Assembly (NCBI RefSeq): GCF_003054285.1
Contig: NZ_QBKS01000002.1
Location: forward strand, 1-64,000
Direction: 5' to 3'
Length of the DNA: 64,000 nt
DNA from: Litoreibacter ponti
GTDB taxonomy: Bacteria; Pseudomonadota; Alphaproteobacteria; Rhodobacterales; Rhodobacteraceae
Position numbers and translations under genes: made by a program
The notes under the pieces: generated by a model
Told to the model about the DNA's origin: nothing
Database searches by the model: none
Seen by the model: only the letters and a program-made list of their open reading frames with translations
Shown: in pieces, positions 8,879 to 17,067 of the stretch
Layout: each line of letters opens with the position of its first letter
How positions within the stretch are numbered: position 1 is the first letter of the stretch

Positions 8879-9754
8879 ATGATCCCCACCAGCGCCCCGC
8901 CCAACACGGCGACACAACCGCGCCAGAAAGCCCCCGCAGGCGCGGTGGACAGCCATATCCACATGCTCGCCGCCGCGTCCGAATTCCCGCTCTGGGAGAA
9001 GCGCGTGGAAAACCCCGCCGCCGGGATCGACATGGACGGCTTCCTCGCCCGATACCGCGCCCAGATGGACACGCTCGGCATCAGCCGAACGGTGGTCGTG
9101 CACTCGATCCTCTACGGGGCCGACAATGCTGTCACGCTCGAGGCCATGCGCCGCCTCGGCCCCGCCACGACCCGCGGCGTGGCTCTGCTGCCCGACGGCG
9201 CGCACGAGTCCGAGCTGGATGCGCTGGCCGATGCGGGCATCAAGGCACTGCGGCTGAACTACATCCATGGCGGCATCCTGACATGGGAAGGCGCCAAGGC
9301 GCTCGCCCCCGCGCTGGCCGCGCGAGACATGCATCTGCAAATCCTCGCCTCCGCCAATCGCCACATTCCCGAGATCGCCGATGATATCCGCGTCCTGCCC
9401 TGCCCCCTCGTGGTCGATCACATGGGCTGGCCGGATCTCACACTCGGCACAAACGACCCCGGCTTCCAGACCCTCTGCCACCTGCTGACCGAGGGCCACG
9501 CCTACGCCAAGCTCTCGGCCCCGTATCGCGTGTCTCAGCCGCCCTTCACCGACGCCACGCCCTTCGCCGCGGCGCTGGCAAATGCCAACCCGGAGCGCTG
9601 CCTCTGGGGCTCCGACTGGCCGTTCATCATGCTCGGCGATGCCACCATGCCCGACGCGGGCACGCTTCTGGACCGCTTCCACGAGGCCGTCGAAGACCCA
9701 AGTGCACGCCGATTGATCCTCGTGGACAACCCGACCGCGCTTTACGGGTTTTGA
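8879..9754 (+). CDS. Amidohydrolase-2 family metal-dependent hydrolase (PDC lactonase-like)
   Basis: Protein of 291 residues of TIM-barrel amidohydrolase type. The N-terminal metal motif is DSHIHM (about 24-29), a central VVDHMGWPD motif follows, and the C-terminal GSDWPF supplies the catalytic aspartate. These resemble 2-pyrone-4,6-dicarboxylate lactonase and related sugar-lactone or aromatic-degradation hydrolases. The start is fixed by GGAGG six bases before the ATG. The ligase gene ends 55 bases upstream. The substrate is not determinable. Confidence 0.8.
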   Translation: MIPTSAPPNTATQPRQKAPAGAVDSHIHMLAAASEFPLWEKRVENPAAGIDMDGFLARYRAQMDTLGISRTVVVHSILYGADNAVTLEAMRRLGPATTRGVALLPDGAHESELDALADAGIKALRLNYIHGGILTWEGAKALAPALAARDMHLQILASANRHIPEIADDIRVLPCPLVVDHMGWPDLTLGTNDPGFQTLCHLLTEGHAYAKLSAPYRVSQPPFTDATPFAAALANANPERCLWGSDWPFIMLGDATMPDAGTLLDRFHEAVEDPSARRLILVDNPTALYGF

Positions 9755-9828
9755 CGCCACGTCGCAGTTGCACGCCCGGACCGCGCGCCCAAACTGACGC
9801 CAACGTCACACCACAGGGGAAGCAGGCC

Positions 9829-10122
9829 ATGTCGTCCTTCGACAACTTCATCGAGATCGTCAACACCAAGGCGAAGGGCGCCATCAAGGGCACCGCCAAG
9901 CTGCTGGTCAAGGGCGAAGGCGCAATCATCCTGTCCGAGCACGGCGCGGCAGAAGCCTCCACCGAGGCCCCCGCAGATGTCACCCTGAAAGCGTCCGAAG
10001 CCACGTTCCGCGCGATCCTCGACGGCTCGCAAAACCCGATCATGGCGGTGATGTCCGGCAAGCTGAAAGTCGACGGCAACCAGATGCGGGCGCTCAAGGT
10101 CTCCGAAGCTCTGACCGCTTAG
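9829..10122 (+). CDS. SCP2 sterol-binding domain protein
   Basis: Protein of 97 residues made of a single SCP2-like fold: an N-terminal helix, a GTAKLLVKGEGAIIL strand pair, and the hallmark late stretch AVMSGKLKVDGN. Such proteins bind lipids or act as small carrier domains. The start at 9829 was chosen over an open upstream extension because the latter is Pro/Arg-rich and lacks a fold match. A GGGGAAGCAGGCC stretch upstream can act as a ribosome site. It overlaps the convergent oxygenase gene by four bases. Confidence 0.83.
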   Translation: MSSFDNFIEIVNTKAKGAIKGTAKLLVKGEGAIILSEHGAAEASTEAPADVTLKASEATFRAILDGSQNPIMAVMSGKLKVDGNQMRALKVSEALTA

Positions 10123-10700
10123 GTCCTCAGCCCCTCAAACATCACATCCGTGCGCAGCACGTATTTCTCGCCCGAGACAATCTCTTCGCCCCGGTGGGAC
10201 AGCGGGTGGTGGAAGAACAGCGCCTTGCCGACCCCGGGCACAATTGTGAAATCCTTGAAGATGTGGGGCGAGAAGATGTCGGCAAACCGTGTGCCGCCGC
10301 CCTCGCACGCATCATTGAGGTAGATCATCATGGTAAACTGGCTGCGCCGCACGGCGCTGTCTTCGAACACACCATCCTGATGCCAATCGAAAAACTGACC
10401 CGGGCCATACCGGTAGACACGAAAACGCTCGTTCAGCCGCACGGCGCGCTGCCCCTTGAAAGGCTGCGCGAAATGTGACGCTGCCCGCAGCCACAGCGTT
10501 CGGGCAAGATCCGGATCATCGAAGATCACGCGCTCATTGTTGCGGATCTCCGGGGCGATCCCGGTGCCGTGCTCGGATGTGATCGTGGCGGGCTCGAACC
10601 CGATCGCGGTCGCCCGCGCAATGATGCGGTCGCAAAACCCAGGCGCCACAAAGTCAGGCGCTTCAATAACCAGATGCGCGATATCTGCTGGAATACTCAT
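10119..10700 (-). CDS. 2-oxoglutarate/Fe(II)-dependent oxygenase (prolyl 4-hydroxylase-like)
   Basis: Protein of 193 residues. The iron-binding facial triad is H107 and D109 (FDWHQDG) plus H169 (LSHRG), and R183 (VLRTD) is placed to bind 2-oxoglutarate. The family hydroxylates proline or other side chains using oxygen and 2-oxoglutarate. No partner substrate gene is visible. It is a single gene convergent with the SCP2 gene and followed upstream by about 215 bases without a recognisable gene. Confidence 0.85.
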   Translation of the reverse strand: MSIPADIAHLVIEAPDFVAPGFCDRIIARATAIGFEPATITSEHGTGIAPEIRNNERVIFDDPDLARTLWLRAASHFAQPFKGQRAVRLNERFRVYRYGPGQFFDWHQDGVFEDSAVRRSQFTMMIYLNDACEGGGTRFADIFSPHIFKDFTIVPGVGKALFFHHPLSHRGEEIVSGEKYVLRTDVMFEGLRT

Positions 10701-10915
10701 CTTCCATCTCCATAACTGTCTTTAAAGGGGGATCGTCGTCAGACCGCGAGGCGATCAACGATGGCAGCCCTTCAGAAAGCAGGCGTGGCAAGGCCACTGG
10801 AGAGTGTCAGAAAGCGGTTTCATGGCAGCCCGGATCGCAAATCACGCCGCCCGGTTCAAGAGAAATGACAACTCGCGCGCGGTGACCGCGGCAAAACCGC
10901 ATCGCTGGAGGTGGC

Positions 10916-11692
10916 TCAGGCGAGCTTCAGAATTGCAGGCCGCTCGCCCTTGGCCCAACTGCGCGCAGCATCGCCAAAGCCCGCGAAAAGCGGACGCGAC
11001 ACGGGGTCTTCGCTCGCCTTGTATTCCGGGTGCCACTGGACAGACAGCGCAAAGCCCGGCGCATCCTTGATGTAAATCGCCTCCGGGGTGCCATCCGGGG
11101 CGAGCCCGTCGATGACGATCCGGGCGCCCGCATCCTTGATCCCCTGACCATGGAGCGTGTTGGTCATCACGACCTCCGCCCCCATCAGCCGGTGGAACGG
11201 CCCACCTTTGGTGAATGTCACTTCGTGGCGCAGCTCGAACTTCTCTTCCAGCGTGCCGTCGGGCGGCATCCGGTGGTTCATCCGACCCGGAAGGTCGCGG
11301 ATCTCGGGATAGAGCGTGCCGCCCATCGCCACGTTGACCTCCTGGAAGCCGCGGCAGACGCCAAGGATCGGCTGCCCCGCCTCAACACAGGCGCGGATCA
11401 GGGGCAGAGCGACGCGGTCACGGGAGCGATCAAAGGTTCCATGCGCCTCGGTCTCTTCCTCGCCGTATTCCTCGGGATGCACATTTGGCCGCCCGCCCGT
11501 GAACAGGAAGCCATCGCAGGCATCCATCAAGGCAGGGATATCCACAAGTGACGGGCAAGACGGGATGATCATCGGCAGTGCGTCGCACACTTCGGCGATC
11601 GCTTCACAATTCATCTGGCCCGCCGCATGGGCGGGGTATTCATCGTTGATCAGGTAGTGGTTGCCAATGATGCCAATGACAGGCCGTGCCAT
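10916..11692 (-). CDS. Gamma-glutamyl-gamma-aminobutyrate hydrolase family protein (PuuD-like)
   Basis: Protein of 258 residues of class I glutamine amidotransferase fold. The nucleophile is C113 in GVCRGFQE and the other triad members are H221 and E223 in WHPEYK. PuuD-type enzymes hydrolyse gamma-glutamyl-GABA in putrescine breakdown; no other puu gene is in the window, so the substrate is uncertain. Start at 11692 (MARPVIGIIG) begins the first strand of the fold; the upstream in-frame extension is short and charged. Confidence 0.85.
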   Translation of the reverse strand: MARPVIGIIGNHYLINDEYPAHAAGQMNCEAIAEVCDALPMIIPSCPSLVDIPALMDACDGFLFTGGRPNVHPEEYGEEETEAHGTFDRSRDRVALPLIRACVEAGQPILGVCRGFQEVNVAMGGTLYPEIRDLPGRMNHRMPPDGTLEEKFELRHEVTFTKGGPFHRLMGAEVVMTNTLHGQGIKDAGARIVIDGLAPDGTPEAIYIKDAPGFALSVQWHPEYKASEDPVSRPLFAGFGDAARSWAKGERPAILKLA

Positions 11693-11822
11693 GCTCGAAG
11701 ACCCTCTTTGCTTTCCCTTCAAATACTACAGACACACGCATCCGTCGAGCCGCGCCGATGCACAGGCTGCCTGCGCACGCGCCGAATGCTGAAACTCTAG
11801 GCAGAAGAGGTGAATAAAGCGC

Positions 11823-12251
11823 TTACGCCTCACCTATCAGCCCGGCGGCTTCGATCCCGGCCAAGGCCGCTTCAGCGTCATTGTCCGACGTGTCGCCCGT
11901 GACCCCGACGGCCCCGATCACAGCGCCCTTCTTGTCGCGCAGCAAAACGCCGCCCGGCACCGGCACGACCGCGCCGCCGAACAAGCCATTGACTGCATTC
12001 ATGAAATAGGCCTGCTGCTCGGCCCGCGTCATCTGCGCTTGCCCGCCCATGCCCAGCATCACTGCCCCAAACGCTTTGCCTCTCGCGATGTCAAACCGCC
12101 CCGGGCTCGCGCCATCTTCGCGCTCGAAAGCCTGAACGTGCCCGCCCGCGTCCAGCACCACCACGGAAAGCGGCTTCAGCTCCATCTCGCGGCCCTTCGC
12201 CAGCGCCTTGCGCACGATCGTGCGGGCCTTGTTCAACGACACGTTTGCCAA
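11823..12251 (-). CDS. GlcG/HbpS family protein
   Basis: Protein of 142 residues with the GlcG/HbpS (DUF336) fold: SVVVLDAGGHVQAFERED near 29-46, then FDIARGKAFGA and the glycine-rich GGAVVPVPGGVLLRD and IGAVGVTGDTSDND segments. The start codon is TTG at 12251, supported by AAGGAG seven bases upstream; no ATG is available. GlcG genes often accompany glycolate/malate synthase genes, as here where malate synthase G lies directly upstream on the same strand. The molecular role is not settled in the family (heme or small-molecule binding). Confidence 0.82.
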   Translation of the reverse strand: MANVSLNKARTIVRKALAKGREMELKPLSVVVLDAGGHVQAFEREDGASPGRFDIARGKAFGAVMLGMGGQAQMTRAEQQAYFMNAVNGLFGGAVVPVPGGVLLRDKKGAVIGAVGVTGDTSDNDAEAALAGIEAAGLIGEA

Positions 12252-12261
12252 CTGTCTGCTC

Positions 12262-12281
12262 CTTCTTTGTTCCGAAAATAC
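12262..12281 (-). repeat. Dispersed GTATTTNNGGAACAAAGAAAG motif, copy 2
   Basis: Minus-strand reading GTATTTTCGGAACAAAGAAG, one base shorter than the other copies. It overlaps the ribosome-binding region of the GlcG gene, 10 bases upstream of the TTG start. Confidence 0.6.
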
Positions 12282-12294
12282 GGCGGGTGAGGGT

Positions 12295-12321
12295 CCGGGA
12301 GAGGGCAGCGCCCTCTCCCGG
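12295..12321 (-). terminator. 12-bp perfect stem after malate synthase G
   Basis: A perfect inverted repeat with 12-base arms (12295-12306 and 12310-12321) and a 3-base loop lies immediately after the malate synthase stop codon. No T-run follows, so it may be a transcript-end or processing hairpin rather than a classical terminator. It adjoins motif copy 2. Confidence 0.5.
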
Positions 12322-12322
12322 C

Positions 12323-14479
12323 CTAGCTTGCTTTCAACTCAAGACGCCGGGCATGCAACACCGGCTCGGTGTAGCCCGACGGTTGTTCACGACCTTTGAA
12401 GACCAGATCGCAGGCCGCCTGAAAGGCGATCCCGTCAAAACCCGGGGCCATGGGCCGGTAGCCCGCATCGCCTGCGTTCTGGCGATCCACCACTTCGGCC
12501 ATCTTGCGCATGGCCCCCATGACCGCCTTTTCCGAGACCACCCCGTGGTGCAGCCAGTTCGCCAGTGCCTGGCTGGAAATCCGGCACGTCGCGCGGTCCT
12601 CCATCAGCCCCACATCGTTAATGTCAGGCACCTTGGAGCACCCGACGCCGGCATCGATCCAGCGCACCACGTAGCCCAGGATGCCTTGAGCGTTGTTTTC
12701 GACCTCGCGCATGATCTGGTCCTCTGACCACATGCGATAGCTCGCCAGCGGAATGTCGAGGATCGTCTCCACATGGGCGCGCCTGCCGCCTGCCCGCAGT
12801 TTCTCCTGCACCGCGAAGACATCGACCTTGTGGTAATGCAGCGCGTGCAGCGTTGCCGCCGTGGGCGACGGCACCCAGGCGCAGTTCGCGCCCGCCTTGG
12901 GATGCTCGATCTTCTGCTCGATCATCGCGGCCATCAGGTCCGGCATGGCCCACATGCCCTTGCCGATCTGCGCCCGCCCCGACAGGCCGCATTCGAGGCC
13001 AATATCGACATTGCGGTTCTCGTAGCCGCCGATCCAGGCCTTGCGCTTGATAAATTCCTTGCGCGAGAACGGCCCGGCTTCCATCGAGGTATGGATCTCG
13101 TCGCCTGTGCGGTCCAGAAAGCCGGTATTGATGAACGCGACACGCGATTTGGCCGCCCGGATACACTGTTTCAGGTTCACCGTCGTGCGGCGCTCTTCAT
13201 CCATGATTCCCAGCTTCACGGTGTTGGCAGGCAGGCCCAGCACGCTCTCGACCTTCGAGAAGATCTCGTTGGCAAACGCCACCTCATCCGGCCCGTGCAT
13301 CTTCGGCTTCACCACGTAGACCGAGCCTTGGGTGGAGTTGCGCGCCCCCTCCGATTTGCCCAGGTCATGCATCGCGATCAGCGTGGTGACCATAGCATCC
13401 ATCAGGCCTTCGAAAATCTCTTCTCCATCTCGGGTCAGGATCGCGGGGTTGCGCATCAGGTGGCCCACATTGCGCACCAGCATCAGCGCGCGGCCTTTGA
13501 CGGACAGCTCCCCGCCATCAGGCCCCGTGTAGACCCGGTCCGGGTTCAGCGCGCGGGTGAAAGTCTTGCCGCCCTTGGAGACCTCCTCGGTCAGGTCCCC
13601 ACGCATCAGGCCCAGCCAGTTGCCATAGGCCTGCACCTTGTCCTCGGCATCGACGCAGGCGACCGAATCCTCGCAATCCATGATGGCGGAGACGGCGCTT
13701 TCCATCACCACATCCGCCAGCCCCGCCTGATCGCGCGAACCGATCATATGGGTGCGATCGAAAACAAGTTCGACATGCAGCCCGTTGTTTTTCAACAAAA
13801 CTGCGTCGGGCGCCTTGGGGTGCCCACGGTAGCCTGCAAACTTGGACGGGTCCGCCAGCGGCAGGTCATCGACCAGAAGCGCGCCGTCATGCACGTAGTA
13901 GCGCCGCGCGTCGGCGTGGCTGGTGCCCTCCAGCGGGAAGGCCTCGTCCAGAAACACCCGCGCCCGCGCCACGACCCGCGCACCGCGGCCCTTGTCATAG
14001 CCACCTTTCGGCGGGGCCGAGCCCATGGCATCGGTGCCGTAGAACCCGTCATAGAGCGAGCCCCAGCGGGCATTCGCCGCGTTCAGCGCGTATCGCGCAT
14101 TGGTGATCGGCACCACCAGCTGAGGCCCGGGCACTTTCGCGATCTCGGCGTCGACATTGGCCGTATCGATTTCGAAATCATCGCCCTCCGGCAACAGATA
14201 GCCGATCTCCTGCAGGAACGCCTTGTAGGCGGCGTGGTCATGCTGCTGGTTGGCGCGGGCCTTGTGCCAGTCATCGATCTGGTCCTGCAACTCGGCGCGG
14301 CGGTCGAGCAGCGCCTGGTTCTTCGGCCCCATCTCGTGGGCAAGGTCCGACAGCCCCTTCCAGAAATCTTCTGCTGCGACGCCAGTGCTCGGCAGCGCCT
14401 GCTCTTCGATGAAGGCGGCCAGTTCGGCATCCACCTGCAGGCCATGTTTGTCGAGGCGGTTCTGGGCAAGGTCTTTCAT
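12323..14479 (-). CDS. glcB: Malate synthase G
   Basis: Protein of 718 residues, close to the 723 of E. coli GlcB. It condenses glyoxylate with acetyl-CoA to malate in the cytoplasm, as part of glyoxylate/glycolate use. The TIM-barrel core contains the expected DCEDSVACVDAEDK region (around 270) and RVAFINTGFLDRTGDE, followed by the C-terminal GLMEDRATCRISSQ region with the catalytic aspartate. The large alpha/beta insertion that separates the G from the A isoform is present. It is followed by the GlcG gene on the same strand. Confidence 0.95.
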   Translation of the reverse strand: MKDLAQNRLDKHGLQVDAELAAFIEEQALPSTGVAAEDFWKGLSDLAHEMGPKNQALLDRRAELQDQIDDWHKARANQQHDHAAYKAFLQEIGYLLPEGDDFEIDTANVDAEIAKVPGPQLVVPITNARYALNAANARWGSLYDGFYGTDAMGSAPPKGGYDKGRGARVVARARVFLDEAFPLEGTSHADARRYYVHDGALLVDDLPLADPSKFAGYRGHPKAPDAVLLKNNGLHVELVFDRTHMIGSRDQAGLADVVMESAVSAIMDCEDSVACVDAEDKVQAYGNWLGLMRGDLTEEVSKGGKTFTRALNPDRVYTGPDGGELSVKGRALMLVRNVGHLMRNPAILTRDGEEIFEGLMDAMVTTLIAMHDLGKSEGARNSTQGSVYVVKPKMHGPDEVAFANEIFSKVESVLGLPANTVKLGIMDEERRTTVNLKQCIRAAKSRVAFINTGFLDRTGDEIHTSMEAGPFSRKEFIKRKAWIGGYENRNVDIGLECGLSGRAQIGKGMWAMPDLMAAMIEQKIEHPKAGANCAWVPSPTAATLHALHYHKVDVFAVQEKLRAGGRRAHVETILDIPLASYRMWSEDQIMREVENNAQGILGYVVRWIDAGVGCSKVPDINDVGLMEDRATCRISSQALANWLHHGVVSEKAVMGAMRKMAEVVDRQNAGDAGYRPMAPGFDGIAFQAACDLVFKGREQPSGYTEPVLHARRLELKAS

Positions 14480-14603
14480 CGCGGCGGTCTCCCAAGCAGC
14501 GGTCTGGTATACGTTGGCACACTACCTAGAAACAAAGTTTCCGATAGGCAACAAACCTGCCGGGAAATACTTTCGAATTCTGCCGTCCGCGCAAACAATC
14601 AGA

Positions 14604-15092
14604 TCAGAAACTGAGGCGTAGCCCGCGCCAACGATCAGACCTCCGTCGCAACCGTAACGGCATGCGGTCTTCCGAGATACCGAACAGGATCAGGACCGCT
14701 TGAAGAGCGATCAGGACACCAACCAACTTGGCGATACGTCCACTCCAAATCGTTCGGGTGAGCATCTTGTCGCTGCGCATGTCGCCCCGGTCCGGATCGT
14801 AGCGCCCGGAAACGACATCCCCCGGCTGATGCGGTTTGAAATGAAGCCACCAGTTTTTGCCCACGTATTCTTCCCGGGGCGAAGCTGCCGTTTCGAGGGC
14901 AAGGACCGGGCGATACGACCATGCGCCGCCGACGCTTCGCTTCGATTGCACTTCCAGAACAATCAGCTGCGCAGGTTGTGAGCGGTCCCGGAAATGTGTT
15001 GCATCGCCAAAAAACAAGGCCCCCGCAAACCATACAAAGCAGGCGATCGCTAAGTATTTGAAGACCGTGATCGCGCGCGTGATGAATTCCAT
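14604..15092 (-). CDS. Membrane protein with two terminal helices, DUF3592-like
   Basis: Protein of 162 residues. One hydrophobic helix lies at about 11-29 and a second at about 118-138, enclosing an extracytoplasmic domain with a SYRPVLALET stretch and a PGDVVSGRYDPD motif. This topology resembles DUF3592 proteins, of unknown function. The tail is strongly basic. It is divergent from nothing and stands alone between malate synthase and the DUF2256 gene; the assignment rests on general pattern only. Confidence 0.6.
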   Translation of the reverse strand: MEFITRAITVFKYLAIACFVWFAGALFFGDATHFRDRSQPAQLIVLEVQSKRSVGGAWSYRPVLALETAASPREEYVGKNWWLHFKPHQPGDVVSGRYDPDRGDMRSDKMLTRTIWSGRIAKLVGVLIALQAVLILFGISEDRMPLRLRRRSDRWRGLRLSF

Positions 15093-15206
15093 GGTCCCGG
15101 CTCCCGAGGTTTCGGGTTGAGGATGGTCAGAAGAAGCGGGCGAAATTGAGTTGGCTATGTGAAACCTTGATGGTGTCAGAGGCGTCAGCTCTGCAAAACC
15201 CAGCGC

Positions 15207-15359
15207 CTAGGTTTGACGCTTGGCCTCTCGGCGGCAGCGGTCCGAGCAATATTTGACCTCGTCCCAGACCTTTTCCCATTTCTTGCGCCACGTGAACGGC
15301 AGGCCGCATTGCGCGCAAATTTTCGATGGCAGGTCGGATTTCTTGCGCATCTTCGGCAT
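15207..15359 (-). CDS. DUF2256 small zinc-ribbon-like protein
   Basis: A 50-residue protein: MPKMRKKSDLPSKI, then CAQCG and CSDRC, a four-cysteine zinc-knuckle pattern with a WRKKWEKVWDEVKYC stretch between, typical of DUF2256. Its start lies two bases downstream of the photolyase stop, so it is the second gene of a photolyase operon. DUF2256 genes are known to sit beside, or be fused to, cryptochrome/photolyase genes; the function is unknown. The gene is too short for many gene finders. Confidence 0.85.
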   Translation of the reverse strand: MPKMRKKSDLPSKICAQCGLPFTWRKKWEKVWDEVKYCSDRCRREAKRQT

Positions 15360-15360
15360 G

Positions 15361-16869
15361 TTACAGGTCCAACTTCATTTGCCGCTCGGCCTTGGGCTCC
15401 GGGTCCCGTATGAACCGCCGCTGGCGATCCTTTCGGCTGGCGTGTTTCTCCACGATCTGCGCGGCCTCGGCCCGGAAGGCCTCGCCCTTGCGCACGCCCC
15501 AGACCCGCTCCCGCGCGGCTTTCGCGGCGGCTTTCACGTCAACGAGCGGCTCGGGGTAGCTGCGCCCCAAGATGCGCCCGGCCCCGTCCCAGCGCCACGG
15601 CTCTTGCAAGACCTCATCCGGCACCTCCGCCAGTTCCGGCACCCAGGCCCGTGTGAACACGCCATCCGGGTCCTGATCGCCCCCCTGTTTGACCGGGTTA
15701 TAGATGCGCACCGTGTTCATCCCCGTCGTGCCCGATTGCATCTGCATCTGCGACCAATGAATACCCGGCTCGTAATCGGTGAAATACCGCGCCAGGATCG
15801 GCCCTGTGCTGCGCCAGTCGAGCCACAGGTGGTACGAGCCCACGGCCACGACCATGCTGCGCATGCGGAAATTCAGCCAACCGCCTGCCCGGGTGTAGCG
15901 CATGCAGGCGTCCACAAAAGGCAGCCCGGTCTCGCCCATCTCCCACGCGCGGAGTCGCGCGGCGTCGGTGCCGCGCAGGCCCTCATAGGCGCGGTGCAGG
16001 CATTCGCTCTCGATCCGCGGCTCGTCTTCGAGCTTTTGCATAAAGTGATCGCGCCACGCGAGGCGCGAGCGGAAGCTTTTGACCGAGCCGCCCCAGCCTT
16101 CCCGCGTGCCTTTGACCTCCGCCGCGCGGGCGCGGGCCGCCGTTTCAGCCTCCCGGCCCGACAACGTGCCAAAGGCCAGATGCGGCGAGAGCCGCGAGCA
16201 GGCCCATTCGCCCGCCACGGGTGAAGACATGTCGCGGCGGTAGGTCCGGCCTCGCTCAGTCAAAAAGCCACCCAGCAGCGACAGCGCATTAGAGCGCCCG
16301 CCGGGTTGGCGATCCGGGCACGGGTCCGGGGCGAGATCGGGATCGGGGATGTCCCCGGGCTCGACCGCCACTGCCTTCAGCGCAGCTGGGGCCACCAGAG
16401 GTTGGCCCATGAACCGGTCGCGCTGTTTCGCCCAGCCATCGCGGCCCTTGAGCCTGCGGACCACGCCCGATTGCGGCAGCTCTTCCCATGCGATGCCCTC
16501 CGCCCGCGCCCATGCTGCGACGCGCAGATCGCGGGCATAGGTCCAGGCGTTGCCGGTCTCCTCATGACTGATGATCCGCCCGATGCCGAAGCGCTGATGC
16601 GCACGCGCCAGAACATCGATCACGTCCCCCTGCCGCACGACCAAGGGCGCCCCGAGGCCCGCCAGCGCCGAACGTAATTCGATCAGGCTTTCACGGCAGA
16701 ACGCCCATTGCCGGGCCGAGGTATCGTCGAGCGCCCAATATTCCGGTTCAACCACATAGAGCGGCAGCACGGGCGCACCGATCTCGGCCGCGCGCGCGAG
16801 CGCGGGGTGGTCTTCGACGCGCAGGTCGCGCTTGAACCAGAGGAGGGTTATGCCGCTCATGGGGTTCAT
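15361..16869 (-). CDS. Cryptochrome/DNA photolyase family flavoprotein
   Basis: Protein of 502 residues. The N-terminal photolyase domain begins LLWFKRDLRVEDHPAL; the C-terminal FAD-binding domain carries SRLSPHLAFGTLS, SRLAWRDHF, FVDACMRYTRAGGWLNFRMRSMV and DYEPGIHWSQMQMQSGTTG. The domain order and length fit class I photolyase-like proteins that repair UV dimers or act as blue-light sensors. The sequence differs from E. coli PhrB in the ring-binding region, so repair versus signalling remains open. A second start at 16860 is possible. The DUF2256 gene follows. Confidence 0.85.
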   Translation of the reverse strand: MNPMSGITLLWFKRDLRVEDHPALARAAEIGAPVLPLYVVEPEYWALDDTSARQWAFCRESLIELRSALAGLGAPLVVRQGDVIDVLARAHQRFGIGRIISHEETGNAWTYARDLRVAAWARAEGIAWEELPQSGVVRRLKGRDGWAKQRDRFMGQPLVAPAALKAVAVEPGDIPDPDLAPDPCPDRQPGGRSNALSLLGGFLTERGRTYRRDMSSPVAGEWACSRLSPHLAFGTLSGREAETAARARAAEVKGTREGWGGSVKSFRSRLAWRDHFMQKLEDEPRIESECLHRAYEGLRGTDAARLRAWEMGETGLPFVDACMRYTRAGGWLNFRMRSMVVAVGSYHLWLDWRSTGPILARYFTDYEPGIHWSQMQMQSGTTGMNTVRIYNPVKQGGDQDPDGVFTRAWVPELAEVPDEVLQEPWRWDGAGRILGRSYPEPLVDVKAAAKAARERVWGVRKGEAFRAEAAQIVEKHASRKDRQRRFIRDPEPKAERQMKLDL

Positions 16870-16905
16870 CTATGCCCGCATCCTCTGCCGACAAGAGAGC
16901 GGCGG

Positions 16906-16975
16906 GGAAGGCCGTTGAAACGGCCTTCCAAACGCGAATTGAAATTCGCGTTTAAACCGTCTTCGAAGACGGTTT
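16906..16975. repeat. Three abutting perfect palindromes
   Basis: Three inverted repeats follow each other without a gap: 16906-16929 (11-base arms, GA centre), 16930-16953 (11-base arms, GA centre) and 16954-16975 (11-base arms, no spacer). Arm sequences differ completely, yet arm length is identical. They lie in the divergent photolyase/pepN intergenic region, so they cannot be simple terminators of both genes. Confidence 0.85.
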
Positions 16976-17067
16976 TCGCCCCGATCCAGACCGTCACGCC
17001 TATGCACTTGCAGGCCGCCAGCCCCCCGCCTACGCTCCGCCGCAACGCCGCCCCCGAAGGACCCGCA

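Noticed and set aside
12773..14614. Open frame of 613 codons on the plus strand opposite malate synthase
   Set aside because: Antisense to a clear gene, low-complexity basic composition.
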